Source: Acidovorax sp. A79 (GTDB lineage: Bacteria > Pseudomonadota > Gammaproteobacteria > Burkholderiales > Burkholderiaceae_C). Taken from it: a DNA stretch of 64,000 nucleotides. Below, in pieces: positions 31,122-40,246 of this stretch. The stretch spans positions 2,954,501 through 3,018,500 of the forward strand of contig NZ_AP028672.1 in NCBI RefSeq assembly GCF_041154505.1, written 5' to 3'. Under the pieces are notes generated by a model. That model saw only the letters and a list, made by a program, of their open reading frames with translations. It ran no database searches and was not told where the DNA came from. Position 1 is the stretch's first letter; each line of letters starts with the position of its first letter. A program made the translations under genes and the position numbers.

Positions 31122-32549
31122 ATGTACCGCGATCCCGTCCCATCCCTAGAGCCTCAACCGTTGCACGCCGCCACCGTGGCGATGCGCCCTCTGCGCGTGG
31201 GCATGATCGGCATCGGCACCGTGGGCGCAGGCACCTTCCGCGTGCTGGCGCGCAACCAGGCGCTCATCGCGGGCCGCGCGGGGCGGGGCATCAAGATGGT
31301 GGTGGTCTGCGCCCGCAGCCTGGCCCGCGCCATGAGCGTGGTGGGCAAGGACGTGGCGCTCACCAACGACCCCATGCAGGTCGCCACGCACCCCGATGTG
31401 GACGTGCTGGTGGAGGCCGCCGGCGGCACCGGCCCGGCGCGTGAATGGGTGCTGGCCGCCATCCGCGCGGGCAAGCATGTGGTCACGGCCAACAAGGCGC
31501 TGCTGGCCGAGCATGGCAACGAGATCTTCGCCGCCGCGCGCCAGCACGGCGTGGCCGTGGCGTACGAAGGCGCGGTGGCCGTGAGCATCCCCATCGTGAA
31601 AGCGCTGCGCGAGGGCCTCACCGCCAACCGCATCGAATGGGTGGCCGGCATCATCAACGGCACCACCAATTTCATCCTGAGCAAGATGCGCGACGAGGGC
31701 GTGGGCTTTGCCGAGGCGCTCGCCCAGGCCCAGGCGCTGGGCTACGCCGAGGCCGATCCGACCTTCGACATCGAGGGCATCGACGCCGCGCACAAGATCA
31801 CGCTGCTGGCCGCCAATGCGTTCGGCATGCCGCTGCGCTTTGCCGACGCGCAGGTGGAGGGCATCACCGCGCTGCAGGGCCTGGACGTGGCCTGCGCGGA
31901 GCAGCTGGGCTTTCGCATCAAGCTGCTGGGGGTGGCGCGGCGCCGCGAGCACGGCAATCGAGTCAACGGCGATGGTGCCGACGGCGTGGAGCTGCGCGTG
32001 CAGCCCGCGCTGGTGCCCGCCACGCACCTGCTGGCGCATGTCAATGGCTCGATGAACGGCATCATGGTCAAGGGCGATGCGTCGGGCGTGACGATGTACT
32101 ACGGCGCGGGCGCGGGGTCCGAGCAGACCGCGTCGGCCGTGATCGCCGACCTGGTGGACGTGGCGCGGCTTCATGGCACCCACGCGGCGCAGCGGGTGCC
32201 GCACCTGGGCTTTCATGCCAGCGCCATCAGCAACGACCAGGCCGTGCTGCCGCGCGCCGCCGTGCGCACGCGCCACTACCTGCGGGTGCCCGTGCACACG
32301 GCCCAGCAGATCGAGGCCGTGGGCGCGTGGCTGGCGGCGCAGCAGGTGCCGGTGCTGCACGTGGAGCTGGCGGCCGAAAAAACACTGCAGGCCGACAAGG
32401 CGGCATCCAGCGCCGGCCATCCCCAGGTGCTGGTGCTCACCGACGTGGCGGCCCAGTCCACGGTGGACCTGGCCATGCACGCGCTGGCCGCGCACCCCGC
32501 CGTGGCCGGGCCGGTGGTGTCGCTGCGCGTGGAGATGCTGGAGGGCTGA
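31122..32549 (+). CDS. hom: Homoserine dehydrogenase
   Basis: 475 residues, with GGAGAA at proper distance before ATG 31122. It reduces aspartate semialdehyde to homoserine for Thr, Ile and Met. The NAD(P)-binding motif is GMIGIGTVGAGT near residue 28. The family signature GIINGTTNFILSKM is near residue 180, followed by GYAEADPTFDIEGIDAAHK with substrate-binding acidic residues. The C-terminal 90 residues resemble an ACT-type regulatory domain. About 20 extra residues precede the Rossmann fold, so a start at internal Met21 (MRPLRV) cannot be excluded. No thrC or thrB is adjacent, so it may be a second, separately controlled copy. Confidence 0.93.
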   Translation: MYRDPVPSLEPQPLHAATVAMRPLRVGMIGIGTVGAGTFRVLARNQALIAGRAGRGIKMVVVCARSLARAMSVVGKDVALTNDPMQVATHPDVDVLVEAAGGTGPAREWVLAAIRAGKHVVTANKALLAEHGNEIFAAARQHGVAVAYEGAVAVSIPIVKALREGLTANRIEWVAGIINGTTNFILSKMRDEGVGFAEALAQAQALGYAEADPTFDIEGIDAAHKITLLAANAFGMPLRFADAQVEGITALQGLDVACAEQLGFRIKLLGVARRREHGNRVNGDGADGVELRVQPALVPATHLLAHVNGSMNGIMVKGDASGVTMYYGAGAGSEQTASAVIADLVDVARLHGTHAAQRVPHLGFHASAISNDQAVLPRAAVRTRHYLRVPVHTAQQIEAVGAWLAAQQVPVLHVELAAEKTLQADKAASSAGHPQVLVLTDVAAQSTVDLAMHALAAHPAVAGPVVSLRVEMLEG

Positions 32550-32631
32550 TGCTGGAGGGTTGCCATGGGCGGTGTCTGGCCGCACGCCACGTCGTGCCAC
32601 CACCACTCGGCACTCACCAGCACCGTTCACG

Positions 32632-32673
32632 CTGAGCCTGTCGAAACGCGGCGCATGGCTGCGACAGGCTCAG
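32632..32673. repeat. 12-bp perfect inverted repeat (REP-like)
   Basis: CTGAGCCTGTCG (32632-32643) and CGACAGGCTCAG (32662-32673) with an 18-base loop. The GACAGGCTCAG core is a familiar extragenic palindrome in many proteobacteria. No T run follows. It lies in the 225-bp gap between hom and the convergent PaiB-like gene and could form a bidirectional stem. Confidence 0.6.
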
Positions 32674-32706
32674 CCCGACCGGTACGGGTTGATGCTGCGG
32701 TTCTAA

Positions 32707-32765
32707 AGGTCCAAACAGGCTCTGTCGCCCTACTATCAAGCGCTTCAAGCTATGAATATCGCAGC
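32707..32765 (-). repeat. Dispersed palindromic element, copy C
   Basis: In minus orientation it shows CATAGCTTGAAGCGCTTG followed by a degenerate second arm and GAGCCTGTTTGGACC, matching the layout of copy A. The second stem is decayed. Confidence 0.55.
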
Positions 32766-32774
32766 AATCACTGG

Positions 32775-33413
32775 CTAGATGCCCGGCCCTCGTTCCACCA
32801 GCGCCGCCATGGCCAGCGCTTGCGGCGTGCCTCGCGCCGTCAGCCCCTCGACGACGCCGGCGCGGTCCGTGTCCGTGCGGTTCTGGCTCACCTTCCAGAC
32901 GCCTTCCCAGCGTTCCACCGCCAGCTCGACGCCCACGATGGCGCCCAGCAGTTTGTGCAGGTAGTCGGCGGGCGCATCGTCCACGTGCCAGGGGTGCGGG
33001 CGGTGGGCTTCGTGCGCCTCGGTCAGGGTGTGCAGGATCGCGCGCAGGCGCTCGGGGTCGCCGTCCACCGCGCTGAGCGTGCCGTGGGCGTGCACCGTGG
33101 CGTAGTTCCAGGTGGGCACCTGTTTGCCATCGACGGCCTTGGACGGGTACCACGACGGCGACACGTAGGCCTGCGGGCCATGGAACACGGCCACCGCCTG
33201 CTGCGGCAGCAGCGGCCACACGCCGTTGCCGCGGCCCACGTGGCCCACCAGCGTGCCGTGTGGGCCGCGCGTGGGGTCCAGGTACAGCGGCACGTGGTTG
33301 ACGTGCAGGGCGCCCTCGTGCGAGACGACCAGGGTGGCCAGGGGCTGGTCCCGCACCAGGCCGTGCAGAACGGCTCGGTCGGTCACCTGGAACTGGCGGT
33401 TGGCAATGGTCAT
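32775..33413 (-). CDS. FMN-binding negative transcriptional regulator (PaiB-like)
   Basis: 212 residues from ATG 33413. The FMN-binding split-barrel pattern of PaiB is present: HVNHVPLYLDPTRGPHGTLV, GHVGRGNGVW, VSPSWYPSK and WNYATVHAHG. Its start overlaps the stop of the upstream OsmC gene (ATGA). The name regulator comes from Bacillus PaiB; an enzymatic or flavin-related role is equally possible. Confidence 0.9.
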   Translation of the reverse strand: MTIANRQFQVTDRAVLHGLVRDQPLATLVVSHEGALHVNHVPLYLDPTRGPHGTLVGHVGRGNGVWPLLPQQAVAVFHGPQAYVSPSWYPSKAVDGKQVPTWNYATVHAHGTLSAVDGDPERLRAILHTLTEAHEAHRPHPWHVDDAPADYLHKLLGAIVGVELAVERWEGVWKVSQNRTDTDRAGVVEGLTARGTPQALAMAALVERGPGI

Positions 33414-33895
33414 GTCAGTGGTCCTTCCACGTCCAGCACGGGCGCGCAGTCGATCTGCGTCTTGACCGAGTTGGCCAAAAAGCACGCCGCGTGCGCCTGG
33501 TGGTGCAGGTCGGCCAGCACCGCGCTGCTGGGCGCGTGCGCCGCGTCGAAGCGCGTCACGGGCCGCAGCTGCACGTGCGCAACCACCAGGCGGCCCTCGG
33601 CATCCTTGGCCATGGTGCCCACGGCGGCATCGGTGTAGCTGTCCACGCGCCATCCGGCACGGCAGGCGAAGTCCAGGAACCACAGCATGTGGCAACTCGA
33701 AAGCGCGGCCACGTAGGCTTCTTCGGGGTCCACGGCCGAAGCGTCGGAGTAGGGCAGCGGCACCACATGCGGCGACGACGAGCCGGCCACCACGGCGCCG
33801 CCATCGAATTGCCAGGTGTGCGCGCGGTGGTAGCGCTTGTCCAGAAAGTCGTCGCTGCCACGGGACCAGGCGATGGTGGCGGTGTGCTCGGCCAT
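33410..33895 (-). CDS. OsmC-family protein
   Basis: 161 residues. OsmC fold with two conserved cysteines, in YVAALSSCHMLWFLDF and AHAACFLANSVK. It is more distant from classical OsmC than the 23.8-kb copy and resembles the YhfA-like or general OsmC branch. It forms a two-gene leftward operon with the PaiB-like gene and is divergent from a MocR regulator 100 bp away, which may control it. Confidence 0.9.
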   Translation of the reverse strand: MAEHTATIAWSRGSDDFLDKRYHRAHTWQFDGGAVVAGSSSPHVVPLPYSDASAVDPEEAYVAALSSCHMLWFLDFACRAGWRVDSYTDAAVGTMAKDAEGRLVVAHVQLRPVTRFDAAHAPSSAVLADLHHQAHAACFLANSVKTQIDCAPVLDVEGPLT

Positions 33896-33995
33896 AGGAT
33901 CTTTCTTGTGGGACCGGGCGTCGCAGGCAGCCCGGATGGTTTCTAAAATGGTTCTTCAGTTTATGGCTGCATTGCCACAACCAAGGGGCCAATTC

Positions 33996-35492
33996 ATGCC
34001 GGTTGCCAGAGCCAATCCGAAGACCGTCGCCGCCGCCACGGGTGCTCCGGGCCCGCGCCAGGGCCTGCTGCGCCAGCAGGTCTATGAGCAGTTGCGCGGC
34101 GCCATCGAGCACGGCCGCCTGCCCGCAGGCACGCGCCTGCCGCCGTCGCGCGAGCACGCGGCGGGCCTGGGCGTGTCGCGCAACACGGTGCTCTGGGCCG
34201 TGCAGCGCCTGCAGGCCGAAGGGTATGTGGAGGCGCGCGTGGGCGACGGCACCTACGTGTCGCAGGCCGCGGGCGTGGCGCCCGCGCAGGGCCTGGTGGC
34301 GCCGCCGCGCGGGCTGTCAAAGCGCGGGCAGCTCATTGCCGAGACGGCTGCGCGCTGGCGGCCGCCGCATGTGGCGGCGCGGGCATTTCGCATCGGCGCG
34401 CCCGAGGTGGACACCTTTCCGTTCGCGCTGTGGGACCGCCTGGCCCGCCAGGCCAGCCCCGGCCAGCGCAGCGCCCGCGCGCAGTACCTGGACCCTGCGG
34501 GCGACCCCCAGCTGCGCCAGGCCATCGCGCTGTGGCTGTGGGCGTCGCGCGGCATCCGCTGCGATGCGGCGCAGGTGGTGGTGTGCTCGGGCTCGCAGCA
34601 GGGCATCGATCTGATCGCGCGGCTGCTGCTGGACGCGGGCGACGAGGTGCTGGTGGAAGACCCGGGCTACCCCGGCATCCGCGCCAGCCTGCTGGGCCAC
34701 GGCGTGCTGGCGCGGCCCGTGGCGCTGGATGCGCAGGGCCTGCGCATCGCCGAAGGCGCCGCGCAGTGGCCCGGTGCGCGCATGGCCGTGGTCACGCCCA
34801 CGCACCAGTTCCCCACCGGCGGGTGCATGCCACTGGCGCGGCGCCAGGCCCTGCTGCAGTGGGCGCGCACGCACGACGCCTGGGTGGTGGAGGACGACTA
34901 CGACGGCGAATTCCAGTACGGCAAGCACGACGGCAAGGCCCAGCGCGTGCCCGCCCTGTGCAGCCTGCCGGGCTCGGAGCGCGTGCTGTACGTGGGCACG
35001 TTCTCCAAGACCCTGCACCCCGGCCTGCGCCTGGGCTTCGTGGTCGTGCCACCCGCGCTGGTGGAAGCCTTTGCCATGGCCCGCGCCATCACCGACCGGC
35101 ATGCGCCCGGCGACGCACAGGCGGTGCTGGCGCGCTTCATCGCCGAAGGCCACCTGCTGCGCCACCTGCGGCAGATGCGCGAGCTGTACCAGGAGCGCCA
35201 GCAGGTGCTGATCGACGCGCTGGCCCAGGCCAGCGGCGGCGCGCTGCAGCTGGCGCCCAGCGACCGGGGCATGCACCTGCTGCTGGAATGCGCGCCCGGC
35301 AGCAACGACGAGGCCTTGAGCCGCAGCGCACTCGCCGCCGGGGTGATGCTGGCACCCTTGTCGCGCTATGCGATGGAATCGAACCGTAGAGGCTGGCTGT
35401 TTGGCTACGCGGGCTACGGCGAGCCCGAGATCGTGGCCGCCGCGCGGGTAGTGGCGCGGTTAGCTTCCAGAAGTCACCGCAAGGGGCTCTGA
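33996..35492 (+). CDS. MocR-type regulator (GntR winged helix fused to PLP aminotransferase fold)
   Basis: 498 residues from ATG 33996, which has AAGGGG 7 bp upstream; other in-frame ATGs lie further upstream. The GntR domain (YEQLRGAIEHGRLPAGTRLP, SREHAAGLGVSRNTVLWAVQ) is followed from about residue 110 by a class I aminotransferase-like domain. The PLP Lys is in VGTFSKTLHPGLRLGF near residue 338, and VVEDDYDGEFQY is the cofactor-contacting region. Family members sense PLP or amino compounds. It is divergent from the OsmC/PaiB-like pair. Confidence 0.93.
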   Translation: MPVARANPKTVAAATGAPGPRQGLLRQQVYEQLRGAIEHGRLPAGTRLPPSREHAAGLGVSRNTVLWAVQRLQAEGYVEARVGDGTYVSQAAGVAPAQGLVAPPRGLSKRGQLIAETAARWRPPHVAARAFRIGAPEVDTFPFALWDRLARQASPGQRSARAQYLDPAGDPQLRQAIALWLWASRGIRCDAAQVVVCSGSQQGIDLIARLLLDAGDEVLVEDPGYPGIRASLLGHGVLARPVALDAQGLRIAEGAAQWPGARMAVVTPTHQFPTGGCMPLARRQALLQWARTHDAWVVEDDYDGEFQYGKHDGKAQRVPALCSLPGSERVLYVGTFSKTLHPGLRLGFVVVPPALVEAFAMARAITDRHAPGDAQAVLARFIAEGHLLRHLRQMRELYQERQQVLIDALAQASGGALQLAPSDRGMHLLLECAPGSNDEALSRSALAAGVMLAPLSRYAMESNRRGWLFGYAGYGEPEIVAAARVVARLASRSHRKGL

Positions 35493-35525
35493 CCGGCGAG
35501 CGACCGCCGCGCTGGCGGTGTCCCC

Positions 35526-36605
35526 CTACCTTTTCCACCATTGCTGCGAGAGCGCGGGCTGCCGGATGTCCAGCCGCTCGCCCATCACCGGCGCCACCAG
35601 CGGCACGCCGGCTTTCCCGGCCAGGGCGGTGATGCGGTCGAACGGGTCCGTCCACGCGTGCAGCGCCAGGTCGAACGTGCCGTTATGGATGGGCATCAGG
35701 TGGCGGCCCTTCACGTCCAGGTGGGCCTGCAGGCTTTCCTCGGGCTGCATGTGCACGTCGGGCCACTGGGCGTCGTAGGCGCCGGTTTCCACCATCGTCA
35801 GGTCGAACGGGCCGAAGCGCTCGCCGATGGCCTTGAAGCCGTCGAAGTAGCCCGTGTCGCCGCTGAAGAAGATGCGCGTGTCCCCCGCCACCAGCACCCA
35901 CGACGCCCACAGCGTGCGGTTGCCGTCCGACAGGCTGCGGCCCGAGAAGTGCTGTGCGGGCGTGGCCACCAGCTTCACGCCGGCGATGGTGGTGCCCTGC
36001 CACCAGTCGAACTGCTGCACCTTGGCGGCGGGCACGCCCCAGGCGACAAGGCGGTCGCCCACGCCCAGCGGCGTGACGAAATGCGCCACCTTGGGGGCGA
36101 GCTGCCGGATGGCATCGAAGTCCAGGTGGTCGTAGTGGTCGTGCGAGAGCACCACGCCGGTGATGGGCGGCAGCTCGTCGATGGCGATGGGCGGCGCATG
36201 GAAGCGCTTGGGGCCCATGAAGGAAAACGGCGAGGCGCGTTCGGAGAACACCGGATCGGTCAGCCAGAACTGGCCCTGCAGCTTGAGCAGCATGGTCGAG
36301 TGGCCCAGGCGCCACAGGCTCAGGTCGGGGGCGCCCAGCAGGTCGGCCTGCGTGAGCGGCAGCACCTGTGGCGGCTGGGCCGGCACCGCGTCGGCGGGCT
36401 TGTCCGTCATGAAGCGCCACATGATGCCCAGGGTCTTGGCAAAACCCGGGGCTTGGCGCGGCGCCGCGTTGCGGAACTTGCCATCGACGTGCTGGGGCGA
36501 CTGCTCATGGGAGCTTGCCGGCAAGGAGGTGCAGGAAAGGATGCTGTAGGCCATGGCGGTGACAACGGTGAGGATGAGAAGGATTCGGGGCGTGCGGCGG
36601 AGCAT
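35526..36605 (-). CDS. Metallo-beta-lactamase-fold hydrolase, lipoprotein (NAPE-PLD/UlaG-like)
   Basis: 359 residues. The N-terminus is a hydrophobic segment ending in SILSCTS, a likely lipobox, so it is probably a lipoprotein. The metal-binding motif HDHYDHLD is near residue 155 (VVLSHDHYDHLDFDAI); later ligands are in TPAQHFSGR, FFSGDTGYF and MPIHNGTFDLALHAW. The closest named relatives are NAPE-phospholipase D-like and RomA proteins; the substrate is unknown. Divergent from a TetR regulator with a shared palindromic operator in the 78-bp gap. Confidence 0.93.
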   Translation of the reverse strand: MLRRTPRILLILTVVTAMAYSILSCTSLPASSHEQSPQHVDGKFRNAAPRQAPGFAKTLGIMWRFMTDKPADAVPAQPPQVLPLTQADLLGAPDLSLWRLGHSTMLLKLQGQFWLTDPVFSERASPFSFMGPKRFHAPPIAIDELPPITGVVLSHDHYDHLDFDAIRQLAPKVAHFVTPLGVGDRLVAWGVPAAKVQQFDWWQGTTIAGVKLVATPAQHFSGRSLSDGNRTLWASWVLVAGDTRIFFSGDTGYFDGFKAIGERFGPFDLTMVETGAYDAQWPDVHMQPEESLQAHLDVKGRHLMPIHNGTFDLALHAWTDPFDRITALAGKAGVPLVAPVMGERLDIRQPALSQQWWKR

Positions 36606-36636
36606 GGATGCTTTTCCGAAAAGTGCACTGCACAGT

Positions 36637-36665
36637 GTAGTTCACTTTTCAAAAAAGTAAACTAC
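36637..36665. promoter_or_regulatory. Operator palindrome shared by the tetR-type and metallo-hydrolase genes
   Basis: A 29-bp inverted repeat with arms GTAGTTCACTTTTC and AAAAAGTAAACTAC (two mismatched pairs). On the minus strand it covers the hydrolase promoter from -35 (TTTACT, 36656-36661) to the edge of -10 (TACACT, 36634-36639, spacer 16). On the plus strand it lies just upstream of a -10 (TAAAAT, 36672-36677) for the regulator. This is the expected layout for auto-repression and repression of the neighbour. Confidence 0.65.
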
Positions 36666-36683
36666 CCGGTGTAAAATAGGGGA

Positions 36684-37322
36684 ATGACCGAGCCCGCCAC
36701 CGTGATCGCCCCCACCCGCCTGACCGACCGCAAACGCGAGGCCATCGTGCAGGCCGCCATCGGCGAATTCCGCGAACATGGCTTCAACGGCACCAGCATG
36801 GACCGCGTGGCCGCGGCGGCCGAGGTGTCCAAGCGCACGGTGTACAACCACTTTCCCAGCAAGGACGAGCTGTTCGGCGCCATCCTGGACCACCTGTGGG
36901 AGCGCAGCCATTCATTGCCCGACGTGGCCTACGACGCGGGGCGACCGCTGCGCGCGCAGCTGCTCGCGGTGCTGGAGCAGAAGATGGAGCTGCTGAACGA
37001 CGCGAGCTTCATCGACCTCTCGCGCGTGGCGATGGCCGAGATGATGCACACGCCCGAGCGCGCCCAGGCCATGGTGGCGCGCCTGTCCGAAAAGGAAGAA
37101 GGCCTGCCGCGCTGGATCCGCGCGGCCCAGCAGGACGGCGCCCTGCGCGCGGGGGTGGACCCGCAGTACGCGGCCCACCAGCTGCACGGCATGGTCAAGT
37201 CCTTTGCCTTCTGGCCCCAGCTGGCCATGGGCCAGCCGCCGCTGGCGCCTGCCGTGCAGCAGCAGGTGCTGGCCGATGCGGTGGAGATGTTCCTCGGGTT
37301 CTACGCGGTCGGCGCGCCGTAG
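36684..37322 (+). CDS. TetR/AcrR-family transcriptional regulator
   Basis: 212 residues. The helix-turn-helix is at residues about 15-60 (REAIVQAAIGEFREHGFNGT, VSKRTVYNHFPSKDELF). The remainder is the helical ligand-binding domain of the AefR-like C-terminal type. Divergent from the metallo-hydrolase lipoprotein, which it probably represses through the palindrome at 36637-36665. The inducer is unknown. Confidence 0.95.
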   Translation: MTEPATVIAPTRLTDRKREAIVQAAIGEFREHGFNGTSMDRVAAAAEVSKRTVYNHFPSKDELFGAILDHLWERSHSLPDVAYDAGRPLRAQLLAVLEQKMELLNDASFIDLSRVAMAEMMHTPERAQAMVARLSEKEEGLPRWIRAAQQDGALRAGVDPQYAAHQLHGMVKSFAFWPQLAMGQPPLAPAVQQQVLADAVEMFLGFYAVGAP

Positions 37323-37391
37323 GCCGGGGAACCCCGGCCCGGGCAAAATGCTCGCCGCACGACCGCCAGCCCCTCCCCGGGCACGCCTCCC

Positions 37392-38384
37392 ATGCGCAAA
37401 CGCCACTCCCTCCTCATCGGCCTGGGCATCGCCACCGCGGCGGTCTGGGTTTTCAACGCCTCCTGGCGCGCAGCGCCGCCCGAAGGCGCCAAAGCGCGCC
37501 TGATCGCGCACCGGGGCGTGCACCAGACCTACCACCGCGAGGGGCTGGAGCGGGACACCTGCACCGCCCGGCGCATCGAGCCGCCCACGCACGACTACAT
37601 CGAGAACACGGTGCGCTCCATGCAGGCGGCATTCGCCCATGGCGCGGACATCGTGGAGCTGGACGTGCACCCCACCACCGACGGCCGCCTGGCCGTGCTG
37701 CACGACTGGACGCTGGACTGCCGCACCGAAGGCCGGGGCACCACGCGCAGCCACGCGATGTCCTACCTGCGCACGCTGGATGTGGGCTACGGCTACACCG
37801 CCGACGGGGGCCGGACCTACCCCCTGCGCGGCAAGGGCGTGGGGCTGATGCCCGAGCTCTCCGAGGTCTTCACGGCCATGCCCGGCCAGCGCTTTCTCGT
37901 CAATTTCAAGAGCCGGGAGGCGCGCGAGGGCGACATGCTCGCCGCGCTGGTGGCCGGACAGCCCGCCTGGCGGCAGGCCATCTGGGGCGCGTACGGGGGC
38001 GACGAGCCCACCCTGCGCGCCGCCGGGGCGCTCGCGGCCCAGGGCGGGGCACCCGTCAGGACCTGGTCGCGCCAGGGGCTGGCGCAGTGCCTGGGCCGCT
38101 ACATCGCCCTGGGCTGGGCCGGCATCGTGCCCGAGGCCTGCCGCCAGACCACCGTGATGGTGCCTCTGAACGTCGCGCCCTGGCTCTGGGGCTGGCCGAA
38201 CCTGCTGCAGCAGCGGCTGCGGCAGGCGGGCAGCGAGATCATCCTGCTGGGCCCCTACGGCGCGGGCGACGCCGGCACCTCGGGCATCGACACGCCCGCG
38301 CAACTGGCCCAGGTGCCCCGGGGCTTCGCGGGCTATGTCTGGACCAACAAGATCGAGGTCATCGGGCCGGCCTTCCGGCGCTGA
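37392..38384 (+). CDS. Glycerophosphodiester phosphodiesterase-family protein
   Basis: 330 residues. The N-terminal 20 residues form a signal anchor (LLIGLGIATAAVWVF). GDPD catalytic pattern: LIAHRGVH near residue 38, IENTVRSMQAAFAHGADIVE, LDVHPTTDGRLAVLHDWTLD, supplying the HR, E-x-D and H residues. The C-terminal half is divergent from classical GlpQ, so glycerophosphodiester may not be the substrate. Confidence 0.9.
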   Translation: MRKRHSLLIGLGIATAAVWVFNASWRAAPPEGAKARLIAHRGVHQTYHREGLERDTCTARRIEPPTHDYIENTVRSMQAAFAHGADIVELDVHPTTDGRLAVLHDWTLDCRTEGRGTTRSHAMSYLRTLDVGYGYTADGGRTYPLRGKGVGLMPELSEVFTAMPGQRFLVNFKSREAREGDMLAALVAGQPAWRQAIWGAYGGDEPTLRAAGALAAQGGAPVRTWSRQGLAQCLGRYIALGWAGIVPEACRQTTVMVPLNVAPWLWGWPNLLQQRLRQAGSEIILLGPYGAGDAGTSGIDTPAQLAQVPRGFAGYVWTNKIEVIGPAFRR

Positions 38385-38474
38385 GCCCGGCTTGGCGCTA
38401 CGCTTGGCGGCTGCGTGCGCCCCGGCGCATTCCGGCTTCTTTCTCTTCACCACCACCTCATCCCTTCCCACCCC

Positions 38475-39026
38475 ATGCCCCTTGCCCCCTACCTCGATAC
38501 CGCCCCGTGCCTGGGCAGCGGCGTCTTCATCCACGACTCCGCCCAGGTGATCGGCGACGTGACCCTGGGCCGCGACGCCTCGGTGTGGTGCAACGCCGTG
38601 CTGCGCGGCGACGTGAACCGCATCGTGGTGGGAGAGTGCAGCAACGTGCAGGACCTGGCCATGGGCCATGTCTCGCACCGCAACGCCAGCAAGCCCGAGG
38701 GCTCGCCGCTCCTCATCGGCAGCCATGTGACCATCGGCCACTCGGTGATCCTGCACGGCTGCCGCATCGGCGACGAATGCCTGATCGGCATGGGCTCGAT
38801 CGTGATGGACGACGCCGTGGTGGGCGACCGCGTGATGCTGGGCGCGGGCAGCCTGGTCTCGCCCGGCAAGGTGCTGGAAAGCGGCTACCTCTACATGGGC
38901 CGCCCGGCGGTGCGCCAGCGCGCGCTGACGGACGCGGAGATGGCGTACCTGCGCTACTCGGCCGAACACTACGTGCGGGTGAAGAACAACTACCAGGCCC
39001 CGCCGCTGACGGAGCCTGCAGCCTGA
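38475..39026 (+). CDS. Gamma-carbonic anhydrase-family protein
   Basis: 183 residues from ATG 38475. Left-handed beta-helix with hexapeptide repeats (VIGDVTLGRDASVWCNAVLR). The three metal-ligand His positions are present: one in GHVSHRN and two in HVTIGHSVILHG. Annotated relatives are YrdA/CaiE-like; carbonic anhydrase activity is not assured for this subgroup. Confidence 0.93.
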   Translation: MPLAPYLDTAPCLGSGVFIHDSAQVIGDVTLGRDASVWCNAVLRGDVNRIVVGECSNVQDLAMGHVSHRNASKPEGSPLLIGSHVTIGHSVILHGCRIGDECLIGMGSIVMDDAVVGDRVMLGAGSLVSPGKVLESGYLYMGRPAVRQRALTDAEMAYLRYSAEHYVRVKNNYQAPPLTEPAA

Positions 39027-39102
39027 TCCGGTCCGGAAGTCCGGCAGGCCCCAGGGCGCGCGGGCGGCGCGTATCGCATCACTATTCGAGCCATGTTTGT
39101 CT

Positions 39103-40158
39103 ATGAGTGAACTTCTTGAGCAACTGTCCCAGTCGGTCTCCACGGCCCACTCCGTCGAAGAGCTGACGCGGCCGCTTCTGGAAATGCTGGAGGCGGTGAC
39201 GGGGCTGGAGTCCACCTACCTCACCGCCATCGACGAGGCACAGGGCGTGCAGCACGTGCTGTACGCGCGCAACTCCAGCGCCATGCAGATCCCCGAGGGC
39301 CTGGTCGTGCCCTGGAACGACACGCTGTGCAAGCGCGCGCTGGAAGAGGGCCGCACTTTCACCGACGACGTTCCCGCCTGCTGGGGCGATTCGCAGGCCG
39401 CGCGCGGCCTGGGCATCCGCACCTACGCGAGCCAGCCCGTGCGCGTCGGCAACGGCGCGCTGTACGGCACGCTGTGCGCGGCCAGCACCCACGCCCGCCC
39501 GCGCACGCCCGAGGCCGAACGCATCCTCACGCTGTTCGCCTACCTCATCGGCCAGCAGGTGGAGCGCGAGCAGCTCATCCACAAACTGCTGGCCGCCAAC
39601 GAACAGCTGGCCGCCGTGGCCGCCACCGACCAGCTCACGGGGCTGCCCAACCGCCGCGCGCTCATGGAGGCGCTGGAACGGATGCTGGCGCAGGGCCGGC
39701 GCCGGCAGATGGGCGTGCAGATCGCGTTCATCGACCTCGACGGCTTCAAGGCGATCAACGACACCCACGGCCACGAGGTGGGCGACCAGTTCCTCGTGGC
39801 CGTCGCGCAGCGCCTGCGGGGCGTGCTGCGCGCCGAGGACCTGGCCGCGCGCCTGGGCGGCGACGAGTTCGTGGTGATCAGCCTGAGCGCACACGCCGGC
39901 GACGCCCTGCACACCGCGCAGGATGCGCTGAGCCTGCGCATCGCCCAGGCCACGCAGGGCCGCTTCGACCTGCCGGGCGCATCGCTGGACTACGCCGGCG
40001 CCAGCGTGGGCGCGGTCACCATGGCGCCGGACCAGACCTGCAGGGCCGAGGACGCCCTGCGCGTGGCCGACCAGATGATGTACCAGGTCAAGCGCGCGCG
40101 CCGGCAGGCCCAGGACGCGCTGGCACAGGCGCGCGGCGGGCTGCCCACCCGCCGCTGA
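39103..40158 (+). CDS. GAF-domain diguanylate cyclase
   Basis: 351 residues from ATG 39103 (MSELLEQLSQ). N-terminal GAF domain (residues about 10-155) with conserved DDVPACWGDSQAARGLGIRT. A GGDEF domain follows with an intact active motif LGGDEFVVI near residue 250 and the inhibitory RxxD site (RAED) five residues upstream. No membrane segment is seen, so it is a soluble c-di-GMP synthase. The GAF ligand is unknown. Confidence 0.95.
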   Translation: MSELLEQLSQSVSTAHSVEELTRPLLEMLEAVTGLESTYLTAIDEAQGVQHVLYARNSSAMQIPEGLVVPWNDTLCKRALEEGRTFTDDVPACWGDSQAARGLGIRTYASQPVRVGNGALYGTLCAASTHARPRTPEAERILTLFAYLIGQQVEREQLIHKLLAANEQLAAVAATDQLTGLPNRRALMEALERMLAQGRRRQMGVQIAFIDLDGFKAINDTHGHEVGDQFLVAVAQRLRGVLRAEDLAARLGGDEFVVISLSAHAGDALHTAQDALSLRIAQATQGRFDLPGASLDYAGASVGAVTMAPDQTCRAEDALRVADQMMYQVKRARRQAQDALAQARGGLPTRR

Positions 40159-40246
40159 GCCGGCCCGCGCCGCCGCCGCAGTAGCCACACCGCCAGGGAC
40201 ACCATCGCGGTGCCGGGATAATCGGCGGTCACCACCCCCACGCTCC

